Counted from the stretch's first letter, positions 18,968 through 29,512 are shown. The stretch is DNA of 64,000 nucleotides from Acetobacteraceae bacterium (GCA_021732665.1 JAKFUL010000026.1:1-64000), one strand, 5' to 3'. The notes: a model not told the origin generated them from the sequence alone. Made by a program: numbers and translations.

Positions 18968-21900
18968 CTACGGCGTGGCCGCGACCGCCAGCCGGGCCAG
19001 GGCGGGCAGCGAGGTGGCGCCGGTGCGGCGCATGATGGCGGCGCGGTGCGCCTCCACCGTGCGCTGGCTGATGCCCAGGTCGGAGGCGATGTTCTTGCTC
19101 GGCTCGCCGGCCAGCACCCGCTGCATCACCGCGTGCTGCCGGGGCGTGAGCAGGGCGATGCGCTGGGCTGCATCCTCGTGCCAGGCCGCCAGCTTGCCAT
19201 GATCGGTCGCACGCTCCATGGCGCGGGCGATGCAGCCCAGCAGGGCGGCCGCGTGCATCGGCTTCTCGATGAAGTCCGAGGCGCCTGCGCGCATCGCCGC
19301 CACGGCCGATTGTACATCGCTGAAGCCGGTCATCAGGATGGCGGGCACCGCATCGCCGCCGGCGCGCAGCCGCGCCAGCAGCGCCACGCCGCTGATCCCG
19401 GGCAGCTTGCCGTCCAGCAACAGGCAGGCGGCGGTGCCGGGCTGGTAGCTCTCCAGGAAGGCCTCGGCGCTGCCATGCTCGGCCACCGCATGGCCCTCAG
19501 CCTCCAGCGCCAGGCGTAGCGCGGCGCGCAGCGGCCCATCATCGTCGACGAGGTGGATCAGCGCCGCCTGCGCGGCTGGCGTGGCGGGGGGGCCGGGCGG
19601 CGGCAGCATGCGTTGCAGCACTGCGATGAGGTCGTGCGCCTTCACCGGCTTGTGCAGCAGCTCGCATTCCAGCCGGGCGAATTCGCGCAGCGCCGTCATG
19701 GTGACCTCGCCGGTCAGGATGACCACCGGCAGCGCCTCGCCGAAGCGGGCGCGCAGCGCGCCGGCCAGGTGCGGCCCGTCCAGCGCGCCGGGCAGATTGT
19801 GGTCGGTCAGCAGCAGGTCCGGCCGCAGCCCGCGCAGCGCGTCCAGCGCCAGGGCGGCGTCGCCATCGGCGGCGGCCAAGCAGTGATGGCCCTCGGCCTC
19901 CAGCATGCGCACCAGCAATGCGCGCAGATCAGGATCGTCCTCCACCACCAGGATGGTGCCGGTGCGGCGCGCGATGGGCGCCGCCGCCGCGCGCTCCGGC
20001 TCCGTCGTCAGCGACGCCAGGGGGATGGCGATGGCGAAGACCGAGCCATGGCCCGGCCTGGATCGCACCGTCAGCCGGTGGCCCAGCGCATCGGCGAAGC
20101 GGCGCACGATGGACAGCCCCAGCCCCAGCCCCTTCTCCCGCTGCCGGGCGGCGTTGTCGAGCTGGTGGAACTCCTCGAGGATCACCCCCAGTTCGTGTTC
20201 GGCGATGCCCACGCCGGTGTCCCAGATCTCGATGCGAAGTTTCTTCCCCTGCCTGCGGCAGCCCAGGAGTACGCGGCCGGCGCAGGTGTATTTCAGCGCG
20301 TTGGAGAGCAGGTTGCGCAGCACCTGCTCCAGCATATGCGGGTCGCTGCGGATGGCCAGGGAGCAGGGCACCGCGCGCAGCGCCAGGCCGCGCGCCTCCG
20401 CCAGGTAGCCGAATTCGCGCGCCAGCCGCTCCAGCAGCGGGCCGAGCGCGAAATCCACCGGCGCCGCCTGCATGGTGCCGTCGTCGATCTGGTTGATGTC
20501 CAGCAGCGTGTTCAACATGCCCGACATCGCCGCCAACGTGGGCTCCAGCATGGCGACGAGCTGCGCCGGCTCGCCCTCCGTCACACCGCGCGCCAGCAGG
20601 CCCTGCAGCAGGGTCAGCGTCTGCAGCGGCTGGCGCAGATCATGGCTGGCGGCGCTGAGGAAGCGGGTCTTGGCCGCACTCGCACGCTCGGCCAGCGCCG
20701 TCGCCTCGCGCAGCGCCTGGGTCGTCCGGCGCCGCGCGGTGATATCGGTGAAGGTGATCACCACGCCTTCCACCGCGCCGTCCTGCCCGCGATAGGGCAG
20801 CACGCGGCGGCTGTACCAGGCGTCGGCGGGGGTCGCGATCTCCTGCACATGCTCGGCTGAGCCCGCCAGCACCGAGGCCGCGTCGTCCAACAGCGTCGTG
20901 TCGATGGCGAGCGAGCGCAGGTCGGCCAGTGGCCGGCCGATATCGCCGGGCAGCACGCTGAACAGCGCGCGCGTCGCCGGGGTGAAGAAGCGGATGCGCA
21001 GCTGGGTGTCCAGGAACAGCGTCGCCACATCGGTGCTGTAGAGCACGTTCTGCAGGTCGTTCGACATGGTGCGCGCGTGCTCCAGCGTCTCCTGCAACTG
21101 GCCGTTCAGCGCGGTCAGCTCCTCGTTGAGCGATTGCAGCTCCTCCTTCGAGGTCAGCAGTTCCTCATTGGTGGACTGGTATTCCTCATTGACCGAAAGC
21201 GCCTCCTCATTCACCGCGCGCTGGTCCTCGGCCGAGAATTCCAGCGCCTGGATGGCGCCGCGCAGCTCGGCCCGGGTGGTTTCCAGTTCAAGCTGGAGGG
21301 CCGCGATGCGCGGCCGCTCGGCCGTCTTGCCGCGCGGCGGCCCGTTCAGGACCGGGCCGGGTTCGATGAAGCTGAGCAGCAGCAGGCGCTCACCCCCATC
21401 GGTGATCGGGCGCAGTTCCAGGATCGGCGCCTGCCGGCCATCGACCACCGGCGCCATGCCACCCAGGGCCTTGACCAGCGCCAGCGCCGCGCGAAGCCGC
21501 ACCCGCAGCGCCGGGCGCGCGACCGAGAGCAGCTCCTGCGTCGCGGCACCGGGCGGGTGCAGCAGATAGCGGTCGGTGTTGCCCAGCGAATGCAGGCAGC
21601 GGGCCTGCGCGTCCAGCAGCACGGCGGCGGGGGCGTGGTATTGCAGCACCAGGCGGCGGCACAGCTCGGCCAGCCTGTCCTGGCGGGTGGCGAGGGCGCC
21701 ACGCGGGGTTGGGCGTACCCCATCGCCGGTGGGGATCCAGGGTGGCGCGGCGGGGGTCTTCTCACGCTCGCCCCGGCGCCAGATACGCTCGGCCTTGGCC
21801 AGCATGGTAAAGGCCGGCTCGCCCTGCCCCAGTGCCTCGGAGGCACCGAGCAGCAATATCCCGCCCGGCCGCAGCGCGAAGTGGAACATCGCCACCACCC

Positions 21901-23182
21901 GCGCCTGGGCCGGCGGCTTGAGATAGATCAGCAGGTTGCGGCAGGAGACGAAGTCGAGCTTGGAGAAGGGCGGATCGGCCAGCACATCCTGCACGGTGAA
22001 GACGACGAGGCCGCGCAGCTCCGGCCCCACCGCCCAGGCATCCTCCTCGCGCAGGAAGAAGCGGGCCAGCCGGGGCTGCGTCACATCACCGGAGATGCTG
22101 AGCGGGTAGCGCGCCTGGCGTGCCGTCGCCACCGCCTCCGCATCCTTGTCGGAGGCGAAGATCTGCAGCCGGATTTCCTGGCCGGAAGCGGCGATCGCCT
22201 CGCGGAACAGCATCGCCAGCGACCAGGTTTCCTCGCCCGTGCTGCAGCCGGCCACCCAGATGCGAATGGGCTGGCCCGCGGGGTGCGCCGCCAGCAGGTC
22301 GGGGATGATGCGGCTCGACAGCAGTTCGAAGACCGCGGGGTCGCGGAAAAATCCCGTGACGTGGATCAGCAGATCCTTTGCCAGCTGGGCCGCCTCCGCC
22401 GCATCGCGCTCCAGCATGGCGAGATAGGCGGCCAGGTCCCGGCTCCCTGCCATCCCCATCCGTCGTTCGATCCGGCGAAGCATGGTGCCGGGCTTGTAGA
22501 GGCTGAAATCATGGCCGGTGCGACTTCGCAGCAGCGTCATGATGGCGTCCAGCGGGCCATCCTCGCCAGGGTCGGGCGGGCGCTTGGCGCGGGCCAGCAG
22601 GGCCGCGGCCATGGCGGCAATGGGCAGCACGAGGTCGGTGGCGCCGGCGGCGATGGCGGCGCGCGGCATGCCGTCGAAGCCGGCCTCGGTCGGTTCCTGG
22701 GCGATGACGAAGCCGCCGCGGGCACGCAGCGCCAGCGCGCCTTTGGTGCCGTCCTCGCCGCTGCCCGAGAGAATGACCGCCATGTTGCGCCCTGCGGCAC
22801 CCTCGGCCAGTGAGCGCAACAGGAAGTCGAAGGGCAGGCGGGCACCATGCCGTTCGGCCGGGGGCGAGAGCCGCAGCACGCCCTGGCGCACCGCCAGCGC
22901 CGCACCGGGCGGGATGATGTAGAGGTGCTCGGCCTCGATCCGCGTGCCGTTGCTGGCCTGGCTGACCGCCAGGCTGGTGTGAGAGCCGAGCAACTCGACC
23001 AGCAGGCTCTCATGCGTGGGGTCGAGATGCTGGACGATAATGAAGGCGAGGCCGGTGGCTGGGGGCAGGGCCTCGAGGAACTGCCGGCATGCCTCCAGGC
23101 CGCCGGCGGAGGCGCCGATCGCTACGATCATCGGCGTGGCAGACACGGCGGAGGGGATGGCGGAAGACACGACCCATCCCAT
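18968..23182 (-). CDS. CheB-CheR-PAS-histidine kinase-REC-REC-LuxR hybrid sensor protein
   Basis: CheB VAIGASAGGLEACRQFL and QHLDPTHESLL; CheR AGCSTGEETWSLAMLF; coiled-coil EEYQSTNEELLTSKEELQSLNEEL; HisKA FLSAASHDLRQPLQTL; HATPase GLGLGLSIVRRFAD; REC ILVVEDDPDLR; FixJ-like REC IHLVDDDGPLR plus HTH ISQRTVEAHRAAIMRRTGATS. Confidence 0.9.
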   Translation of the reverse strand: MGWVVSSAIPSAVSATPMIVAIGASAGGLEACRQFLEALPPATGLAFIIVQHLDPTHESLLVELLGSHTSLAVSQASNGTRIEAEHLYIIPPGAALAVRQGVLRLSPPAERHGARLPFDFLLRSLAEGAAGRNMAVILSGSGEDGTKGALALRARGGFVIAQEPTEAGFDGMPRAAIAAGATDLVLPIAAMAAALLARAKRPPDPGEDGPLDAIMTLLRSRTGHDFSLYKPGTMLRRIERRMGMAGSRDLAAYLAMLERDAAEAAQLAKDLLIHVTGFFRDPAVFELLSSRIIPDLLAAHPAGQPIRIWVAGCSTGEETWSLAMLFREAIAASGQEIRLQIFASDKDAEAVATARQARYPLSISGDVTQPRLARFFLREEDAWAVGPELRGLVVFTVQDVLADPPFSKLDFVSCRNLLIYLKPPAQARVVAMFHFALRPGGILLLGASEALGQGEPAFTMLAKAERIWRRGEREKTPAAPPWIPTGDGVRPTPRGALATRQDRLAELCRRLVLQYHAPAAVLLDAQARCLHSLGNTDRYLLHPPGAATQELLSVARPALRVRLRAALALVKALGGMAPVVDGRQAPILELRPITDGGERLLLLSFIEPGPVLNGPPRGKTAERPRIAALQLELETTRAELRGAIQALEFSAEDQRAVNEEALSVNEEYQSTNEELLTSKEELQSLNEELTALNGQLQETLEHARTMSNDLQNVLYSTDVATLFLDTQLRIRFFTPATRALFSVLPGDIGRPLADLRSLAIDTTLLDDAASVLAGSAEHVQEIATPADAWYSRRVLPYRGQDGAVEGVVITFTDITARRRTTQALREATALAERASAAKTRFLSAASHDLRQPLQTLTLLQGLLARGVTEGEPAQLVAMLEPTLAAMSGMLNTLLDINQIDDGTMQAAPVDFALGPLLERLAREFGYLAEARGLALRAVPCSLAIRSDPHMLEQVLRNLLSNALKYTCAGRVLLGCRRQGKKLRIEIWDTGVGIAEHELGVILEEFHQLDNAARQREKGLGLGLSIVRRFADALGHRLTVRSRPGHGSVFAIAIPLASLTTEPERAAAAPIARRTGTILVVEDDPDLRALLVRMLEAEGHHCLAAADGDAALALDALRGLRPDLLLTDHNLPGALDGPHLAGALRARFGEALPVVILTGEVTMTALREFARLECELLHKPVKAHDLIAVLQRMLPPPGPPATPAAQAALIHLVDDDGPLRAALRLALEAEGHAVAEHGSAEAFLESYQPGTAACLLLDGKLPGISGVALLARLRAGGDAVPAILMTGFSDVQSAVAAMRAGASDFIEKPMHAAALLGCIARAMERATDHGKLAAWHEDAAQRIALLTPRQHAVMQRVLAGEPSKNIASDLGISQRTVEAHRAAIMRRTGATSLPALARLAVAATP

Positions 23183-23357
23183 GACGGAGGCAGATGCCCC
23201 GGTGAAGCTGAGACGAGGAGTGTAACACATCCGCCGGGTTTCGCACGGCATATCGACGCGCATGGCAATGCGTAGTTGCCGATTCTCGCCATTCCCCCGG
23301 GTGGCGCCTAGGTTGCCTCGCTTCGCCACGGGCGGGGAATGGGGGCAGGGCAGGCTG

Positions 23358-23708
23358 ATGGCACGCGTGCTGATCGTGGAGGACGAGCCGGTGATCGCCA
23401 TCCTTCTGGGGATGGTGCTGCGCCGTCTGGGTCATGCGGTGATGGGCGTGGAAGGCACCGAGGCCGGCGCCGTCGCGGCGGCGGCGCGCGAGCGGCCTGG
23501 CCTGATCCTGCTCGACAACGGCCTGCGCGAGGGCAGCGGCGCCGGCGCCCTGGCGCGTATCCTGCGCGATGGCTTCATCCCGCATGTCTATCTCAATGGC
23601 AGCAGGGCACAGCAGGCCGGCCCCGGCATAGCGGTGCTGGAAAAGCCCTTCACCGAGGGCGCGCTGGAGCAGGCGGTGGCGGCGGCGCTGGCGGGCCAAG
23701 GGGAGTAG
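23358..23708 (+). CDS. Single-domain response regulator
   Basis: MARVLIVEDEPVIAILLGMVLRRLGHAV...LILLDNGL...VLEKPFTEGAL; divergent from the hybrid kinase. Confidence 0.85.
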   Translation: MARVLIVEDEPVIAILLGMVLRRLGHAVMGVEGTEAGAVAAAARERPGLILLDNGLREGSGAGALARILRDGFIPHVYLNGSRAQQAGPGIAVLEKPFTEGALEQAVAAALAGQGE

Positions 23709-23919
23709 AGCGAGGGGTGGCGGTCGGGGTCAGGCTGAGGCGCCACCCGCTACGCCGCCAGGGCGCGCGCCGGGTCACAGGGCAAGAGCGCGACGCAGAA
23801 CGACGACCATCGGCCACCGCCGAGGAAACCCCAGGCTAGCGATGCGGCAGCGCCCCTGTCCACCATGGACGGCAGGGCCGGCGGCTGTGAGATTGCGGGG
23901 GCATGGCAGGGGGTGGCAC

Positions 23920-25959
23920 ATGGCGTGGCGTCTGGGCGTGGATATCGGCGGCACCTTCATCGATTTCTGCGCGATGGACGAGGCGACGGGGGAACTCACC
24001 ACGCTGAAGGTGCTGACCACGCCGGAAGAGCCGGGCCGCGAGGTGATGCAGGGGCTGGAGCGGTTGCAGGCCGGCCACTGCCTTTCGCCGGAGACGCTCG
24101 CCGCCTTCGTCCACGGCACCACGGTCGGCATCAACACCGTCATCCAGCGCAAGGGCGCCGAACTGGCCTTGCTTACAACCAAGGGGTTCGAGGATGTCAT
24201 CGAACTCGCCCGCCTGCGCATGCCCGAGGTCTACAGCCTGTTCTGCTCGCGCGCCGAGCCGCTGGTCCCGCGCGACCGAGTATTCTCCGCCCGCGGCCGC
24301 ATTCTCTCCGATGGTTCTGAGGCCGAGCCGCTGAACCTCGACGACGTCCGGGCCGCCGCCCGCGCGGCCGAGGCCGCCGGCGCCCATGGCATCATCATCG
24401 CGTTGCTGCATGCCTGGCGGAACCCCGCGCATGAGCAGGCCGCCGAGGCTGCCATCCGCGAGGCGGCACCCGGCCTCTTCGTCTTCGGCTCGGCCGCGAT
24501 CTGGCCGGTGATCCGCGAATACGAGCGCACCACCACCGCCATCCTCAACGGCTATGTCCATCCCCGCATCGACACCTACCTGGCCCGGCTGGAGGAGGCG
24601 CTGGCGGCGCGCGGCGTGCCGGCGCTTCCGATGATCACCAAGTCGAACGGCGGCATCATGGCCGCGTCGCTGGGCCGCACCGCCTGCGTGGGGATGCTGC
24701 TGTCGGGCACCGCCTCGGGCGTGATGGGTGCTGCCTTCCTGGCGCGGCAGGCCGGGGTGGCGAACGCGCTCACCCTCGATATCGGCGGTACGTCAGCCGA
24801 TGTCGCCCTGGTCATCGACGGCGCCCCGCAATTCGGCACCGGCGAGATGATCGGCGAATTCCCGCTGCACATCCCCTCCGTCTCGGTCAGCTCGATCGGC
24901 GATGGCGGCGGCTCGATCGCCTGGGTGGATGGTTTTGGCGTGCTCAAGGTGGGGCCGGAGAGTGCCGGCTCCACCCCCGGCCCTGCCTGCTACGGGCGCG
25001 GCGGCGACAGGCCGACCATCACCGACGCCATGGCCGTCTGCGGCTATCTCGGCCACACGCCGCTGGCCTATTCGGCGGTGGGGCTCGACCGGGCACGGGC
25101 CGATGCGGTGGTGGGGCGGCTGGCCGAGCAACTCGGCCTGGGGCTGGAGCAGACGGCCGAGGCGATCATCGATGTCGCGATCTCCTCGATGTTCGCCGAG
25201 GTGAACAAGCTGGTGGCCCGCCATGGGGTGGACCCGCGCGACTTCGCCCTCATGCCCTTCGGCGGCGCCGGCCCCATGCTGGGCTGCCTCCTCGCCAGCG
25301 AACTGGGCATGACGCGGGTGATGATCCCGAGGCGGCCGGGCGTGGTCAGCGCCCTGGGCGGGCTGATCGCCGACGTGAAGAATGATTTCGTTCGCACCCT
25401 CTTCCTCGACCTGGACGAGGAAGGCTTGCCGGCCCTGCGCGCGGCCCTGGCCGATCTCACAGCGCGCGGAAAAGCCTGGCTGCGCGACGAACAGCGTTTC
25501 GTGGGCGATGCGGCCATCAGCCTCTCGGCCGAGATGCGCTACCATGGCCAGTCCTTCGAACTCGACGTCCCCCTGCAGCCGGCCTGGATGCAGGACGGCG
25601 ACATGGCCGCGATGCGTGACGCCTTCCACGCCCGCCACGAGGCCGTCTATGCCTTCGCCGACCCCGCGGCGCCGGTGCAGCTGGTCAACCTCCGCCTGGT
25701 CATCGCGGGCGCCACCCCGCCCCCGGTCTTCCCCCCCGAACCTCTGGCCGCGGACACCGCCACGCCCGAGCGCATGGTCGAGGTTTTCCACGCCGGCGCG
25801 CGCCGCGCCATGCCGCTCTATCTCCGCGCGGCACTGCGCCACGGCCACCGCTTCATGGGCCCCGCCGTGGTGGCGCAGGAGGATGCGACGAGTTGCATCC
25901 CCGAGGGTTTCTCGGCCTGGGTCGACGCCTTCGGCAACATCCAGCTGGAGGCCGTGTGA
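23920..25959 (+). CDS. hyuA: Hydantoinase/oxoprolinase A family protein
   Basis: MAWRLGVDIGGTFIDFCAMDEATGELTTLKVLTTPEEPG; VHGTTVGINTVIQRKGA; GGTSADVALV. Confidence 0.93.
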   Translation: MAWRLGVDIGGTFIDFCAMDEATGELTTLKVLTTPEEPGREVMQGLERLQAGHCLSPETLAAFVHGTTVGINTVIQRKGAELALLTTKGFEDVIELARLRMPEVYSLFCSRAEPLVPRDRVFSARGRILSDGSEAEPLNLDDVRAAARAAEAAGAHGIIIALLHAWRNPAHEQAAEAAIREAAPGLFVFGSAAIWPVIREYERTTTAILNGYVHPRIDTYLARLEEALAARGVPALPMITKSNGGIMAASLGRTACVGMLLSGTASGVMGAAFLARQAGVANALTLDIGGTSADVALVIDGAPQFGTGEMIGEFPLHIPSVSVSSIGDGGGSIAWVDGFGVLKVGPESAGSTPGPACYGRGGDRPTITDAMAVCGYLGHTPLAYSAVGLDRARADAVVGRLAEQLGLGLEQTAEAIIDVAISSMFAEVNKLVARHGVDPRDFALMPFGGAGPMLGCLLASELGMTRVMIPRRPGVVSALGGLIADVKNDFVRTLFLDLDEEGLPALRAALADLTARGKAWLRDEQRFVGDAAISLSAEMRYHGQSFELDVPLQPAWMQDGDMAAMRDAFHARHEAVYAFADPAAPVQLVNLRLVIAGATPPPVFPPEPLAADTATPERMVEVFHAGARRAMPLYLRAALRHGHRFMGPAVVAQEDATSCIPEGFSAWVDAFGNIQLEAV

Positions 25960-27926
25960 TGGACAAGGTCACGCTCGAAATCTTCGCCAACCATGCCCGC
26001 GCGGCGGCCGAGAACATGGCCTACACCCTCTACCGCACCGCCCACTCGACCTTCGTGAAGGAGACCGAGGACTTCACCGTGCAGATCACCGACCCGGACG
26101 GAAATGTCGTGGCGGTGCCGATGGATCTCGGCGCCACCTGGTATCCCGGCCTGTATTACGGCCGCGCCATCCGCATGATTGACGACTACGCGCCCGGCGA
26201 TATTGGCTTTACCAACGACCCCTATAGCGGCTTCCTCGCGACCCACGCGCCCGACCTGCATATGTGGAAACCGATCTTCCACGAAAGCGAGATCGTGGCC
26301 TACGCCACCGGCCATATCCACAACACCGATATGGGCGGTGCCGTACCCGCCAGCCTGTCGCGCAGCCTGACGGAAATCCATCAGGAAGGCATCCGCTTCC
26401 CGCCGATGAAGATGTATCGCGAGGGCGTGCTGAACGACGAGCTGCTGCGCGTGATGCTGCTCAATGTCCGCAAGCCCGAGCAGAATCTGGGCGACCTGAA
26501 AGCCTTCACCGGCGCGCTGCACACCGGCGAGCGCCGTGTCCGCGCGATGATCGCCAAATTCGGCATCGCGCGTTTCCGCCAGGGCCTGACCGGGTTGCTG
26601 GATTATGCCGAGCACCAGGCGCGCGAGGTGCTCCGCTCCATCCCCGATGGCGACTACAGTTTTGCCGATTACTGCGACGAAGATTCGGTGGGCGGCAACC
26701 CTGCCCGCCTCGTGCTCACGCTTCGCATCCGTGGGCCCGAGGCCATTCTCGATTTCACCGGCACCGACCCGCAATTGACCTCGGCCCTGAACGTGCCCAC
26801 CGGCAATGACCCGCGCCACACGCTGCTGCTGGTGGGCGTCTACTACGTGCTCTACTCGCTCAACCCGCAGATCCTTCTGAACGCCGGCCTGACCCGGCCC
26901 TTCACCTGCATCGTGCCGGAGGGAACGGTGCTCAACCCGGGCTTCCCCGCCGCCGTGGGCATGCGCAGCCTGACCTGCGGGCGGCTGCGCAGCCTGATTT
27001 TTGGCGCCTTCGGCATGGCGGCGCCCGCGCGCATGCCCGCGGCGCCGGCCGGCAGCAGCTCGATCGTGAACGTCATGACCACCGACAACCGCACCCGGCA
27101 GAGCGTGCTGGCGGCGATCAACCCCATTGTCGGCGGCGCCGGCGGCTCGCCCGACCGCGACGGCACCAATGGCTCGGGCGCCGACGCCGCCTACCTCAAG
27201 AACACCCCCATCGAGATCACCGAGACCGAGGTGCCCGTCCGCATCCTGCGCTACGGGCTGATGCCCGATTCCGGCGGCGCCGGGCGCTGGCGCGGGGGTC
27301 TCGGCACGGCGATGGATTTCCAGGTCTTCGCGCCCAATTCGCGGGTGACCGCGCGCAACCGCGACCGCTGCCGCTTCCGCCCCTGGGGCATTCTCGGCGG
27401 CATGCCGGGCAAGCCCTCGGACTTCGTCCTCAACCCCGGAACCCCGCGCGAGAGGGTGCTGGGCAACACCGACATCGTGGCCATGGACCCGGGCGACGTC
27501 CTGCACATCCACTCGCCAGGCGGCGGCGGGCGGGGCAGCCCGCTGGAACGCGAGCCCGAGCGGGTGCTGCGCGATGTCCAGCGCGGCTATGTCACCGCGG
27601 CCTCAGCTGAGGCGGAATATGGCGTGGCGATCCGCCATGGGGCGCTGGACGAGGCCGCCACCCAGGCGCTGCGCGCCAGGCTGCGCCTGGGCGAGTCCAC
27701 CGCCCATTTCCGCTTCGGCCCCGAGCGCGAGGCCTTCGAGGCGATCTGGCCGCCGGACGCCTATGCCGAGATGACGGCGATCCTGGCCGCCCTGCCGGTG
27801 CATTGGCGTTTCTTCGTCAAGACCAGGCTGTTCGAGGCGCTGCGCGAACCGGCGCAGGGAGAGGGCGCCGCCCGGCTTCGCGCCAGCTTCGAGGTGCTGC
27901 GCCGGGCCACCCCAGGACTGGGCTGA
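25959..27926 (+). CDS. hyuB: Hydantoinase B/oxoprolinase family protein
   Basis: MDKVTLEIFANHARAAAENMAYTLYRTAHSTFVKETEDF; TGHIHNTDMGG; TGATG overlap with hyuA. Confidence 0.93.
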   Translation: MDKVTLEIFANHARAAAENMAYTLYRTAHSTFVKETEDFTVQITDPDGNVVAVPMDLGATWYPGLYYGRAIRMIDDYAPGDIGFTNDPYSGFLATHAPDLHMWKPIFHESEIVAYATGHIHNTDMGGAVPASLSRSLTEIHQEGIRFPPMKMYREGVLNDELLRVMLLNVRKPEQNLGDLKAFTGALHTGERRVRAMIAKFGIARFRQGLTGLLDYAEHQAREVLRSIPDGDYSFADYCDEDSVGGNPARLVLTLRIRGPEAILDFTGTDPQLTSALNVPTGNDPRHTLLLVGVYYVLYSLNPQILLNAGLTRPFTCIVPEGTVLNPGFPAAVGMRSLTCGRLRSLIFGAFGMAAPARMPAAPAGSSSIVNVMTTDNRTRQSVLAAINPIVGGAGGSPDRDGTNGSGADAAYLKNTPIEITETEVPVRILRYGLMPDSGGAGRWRGGLGTAMDFQVFAPNSRVTARNRDRCRFRPWGILGGMPGKPSDFVLNPGTPRERVLGNTDIVAMDPGDVLHIHSPGGGGRGSPLEREPERVLRDVQRGYVTAASAEAEYGVAIRHGALDEAATQALRARLRLGESTAHFRFGPEREAFEAIWPPDAYAEMTAILAALPVHWRFFVKTRLFEALREPAQGEGAARLRASFEVLRRATPGLG

Positions 27927-27933
27927 GGCGCCC

Positions 27934-28400
27934 TCACGCCTCGGCCATTTCGCGTTGGACGCGAAGCACCGGCCCCGGCGGCGGCGGCGGCAGGGAAACG
28001 GCCTGCAGTACAGGCCCGGGCCTATCCTCCGGCGGCGTCGCCAGGATCCCCCGACGCTGCAGCCAAAGGCCCAAGCCCGCGCTGCCGCTGGCCATCACCA
28101 GCGCCGGCGCCAGGACCAGGCCCAGCAGCACCGGGCTCATCCAGGCCGCCAGCAGCGGGTTGATCCGCAAGGCGAGGCCGAGCAGCAGCAGCCCCAGCAC
28201 CATCTGGCCGCCATAAAGGCCGAATGCCTCACCGGCCAGAGCGGAAACAGCGTGTGGCCGCTGGGGAAATACTCCGGCCGAAGGAAATGCGCCTCGGCCG
28301 AGACGCCAAGCCCTAGCAGCAGGAAGACCAGCCACATCGGCGCGCTGAGATAGGCCACGATGCCGCTGGCCATGTGCAGCCGGATCTCGGCGCGCCGGTC
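27934..28400 (-). pseudogene. Frameshifted C-terminal remnant of glucan biosynthesis glucosyltransferase OpgH/MdoH
   Basis: One frame: RLHMASGIVAYLSAPMWLVFLLLGLGVSAEAHFLRPEYFPSGHTLFPLWPV. It continues in another frame as EAFGLYGGQMVLGLLLLGLALRINPLLAAWMSPVLLGLVLAPALVMASGSAGLGLWLQRRGILATPPED. Catalytic N-terminal part absent. Confidence 0.7.
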
Positions 28401-28551
28401 GGTCGGGCCGGGGCGCATGTCGATAACGAAGGTTCGGCGAATGGGTTTCCTGCGAGACCGGGTTGGGGCGGCGGTTTGTCGTGACAATCGCGCGGGTGGC
28501 TTCGCTGCCGCTGTTGCCCGCCGGGCGGAGTGCCGCTATCAGAGGCCGCCC

Positions 28552-28626
<75 letters not shown>

Positions 28627-28731
28627 GCACCCTCTGAGGCCGGCCTTCAAGCTGGCGCCCAGCAAATACCTAGCGTTTTTCGCGGTCCGTGGGCACACAC
28701 TCCCTGTCTCGGCCATGCTGACGCCAAGTGC

Positions 28732-29058
28732 GTGACAACTGCGGATGCGCGGAAATGGCGCGATGCCTTGAAAGACAACAACACAAATAACAACACCATC
28801 AACGCCCATTTGGGGGCTGTGCGGCAGGTGATTGAACGGGCCTTTGCCGATCAACTGCGAACCGAGAATGGCATCGACTTTGTCGCTTTCAAAAATACGG
28901 ATTTTGGGACAGACGTTGTACTGGATTTCGTCATCACGGCGGCGGTAGGGATGGACCATGACGTGTTGGATTTTCACGATCTTCGTAATTTGGCCTCATC
29001 CACCAAGGCCGTTCGTAAGTGCTATTTGTTGATCGCCTCGAATGTGAAGAAAAATTGA
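28732..29058 (+). pseudogene. Probable integrase (core-binding domain) remnant
   Basis: TTADARKWRDALKDNNTNNNTINAHLGAVRQVIERAFADQLRTENGI resembles a tyrosine recombinase SAM-like/core-binding domain; no catalytic domain follows; immediately 3' of a tRNA; AT-rich surroundings. Confidence 0.45.
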
Positions 29059-29512
29059 AGAAATTATACGCCATTTAGGTATTACAACTGTCAAGATCCG
29101 ATATTAATTACGCTCTGATGACGAAAAAACTGAAATCAGCCGGATGTTAGCCGTTCAATAATGAATCTGATCTTGGCGGCGGTCGAAGACGGAAGAGATC
29201 GCAGCATACTGTCCTGGCCGGAACGCTGCTGCGATGATTCTGTCGCAGTGGCTCTTGCCTCACGGGAATCAGAGGCCAGCGCCCGTTACAGCTATTGCAC
29301 ACTCGGGATGTGGCCATGGACGGCGAGAACGGAGACTAGTGAAGGCTACATGGCGCCGACGCTCGGATATCTCGGAGATCCAGTGTCGCTGCAGGCCCTG
29401 GGTAGGCAGCTCGCATCTGGCCAATTGAACAACTCAATTTGCGGTAACGACGGCCTCGAGCACTACACCGCAGCCAGTGTCTCCAGGTTGGTGGGCGCGC
29501 TTCTGGAGAGCA

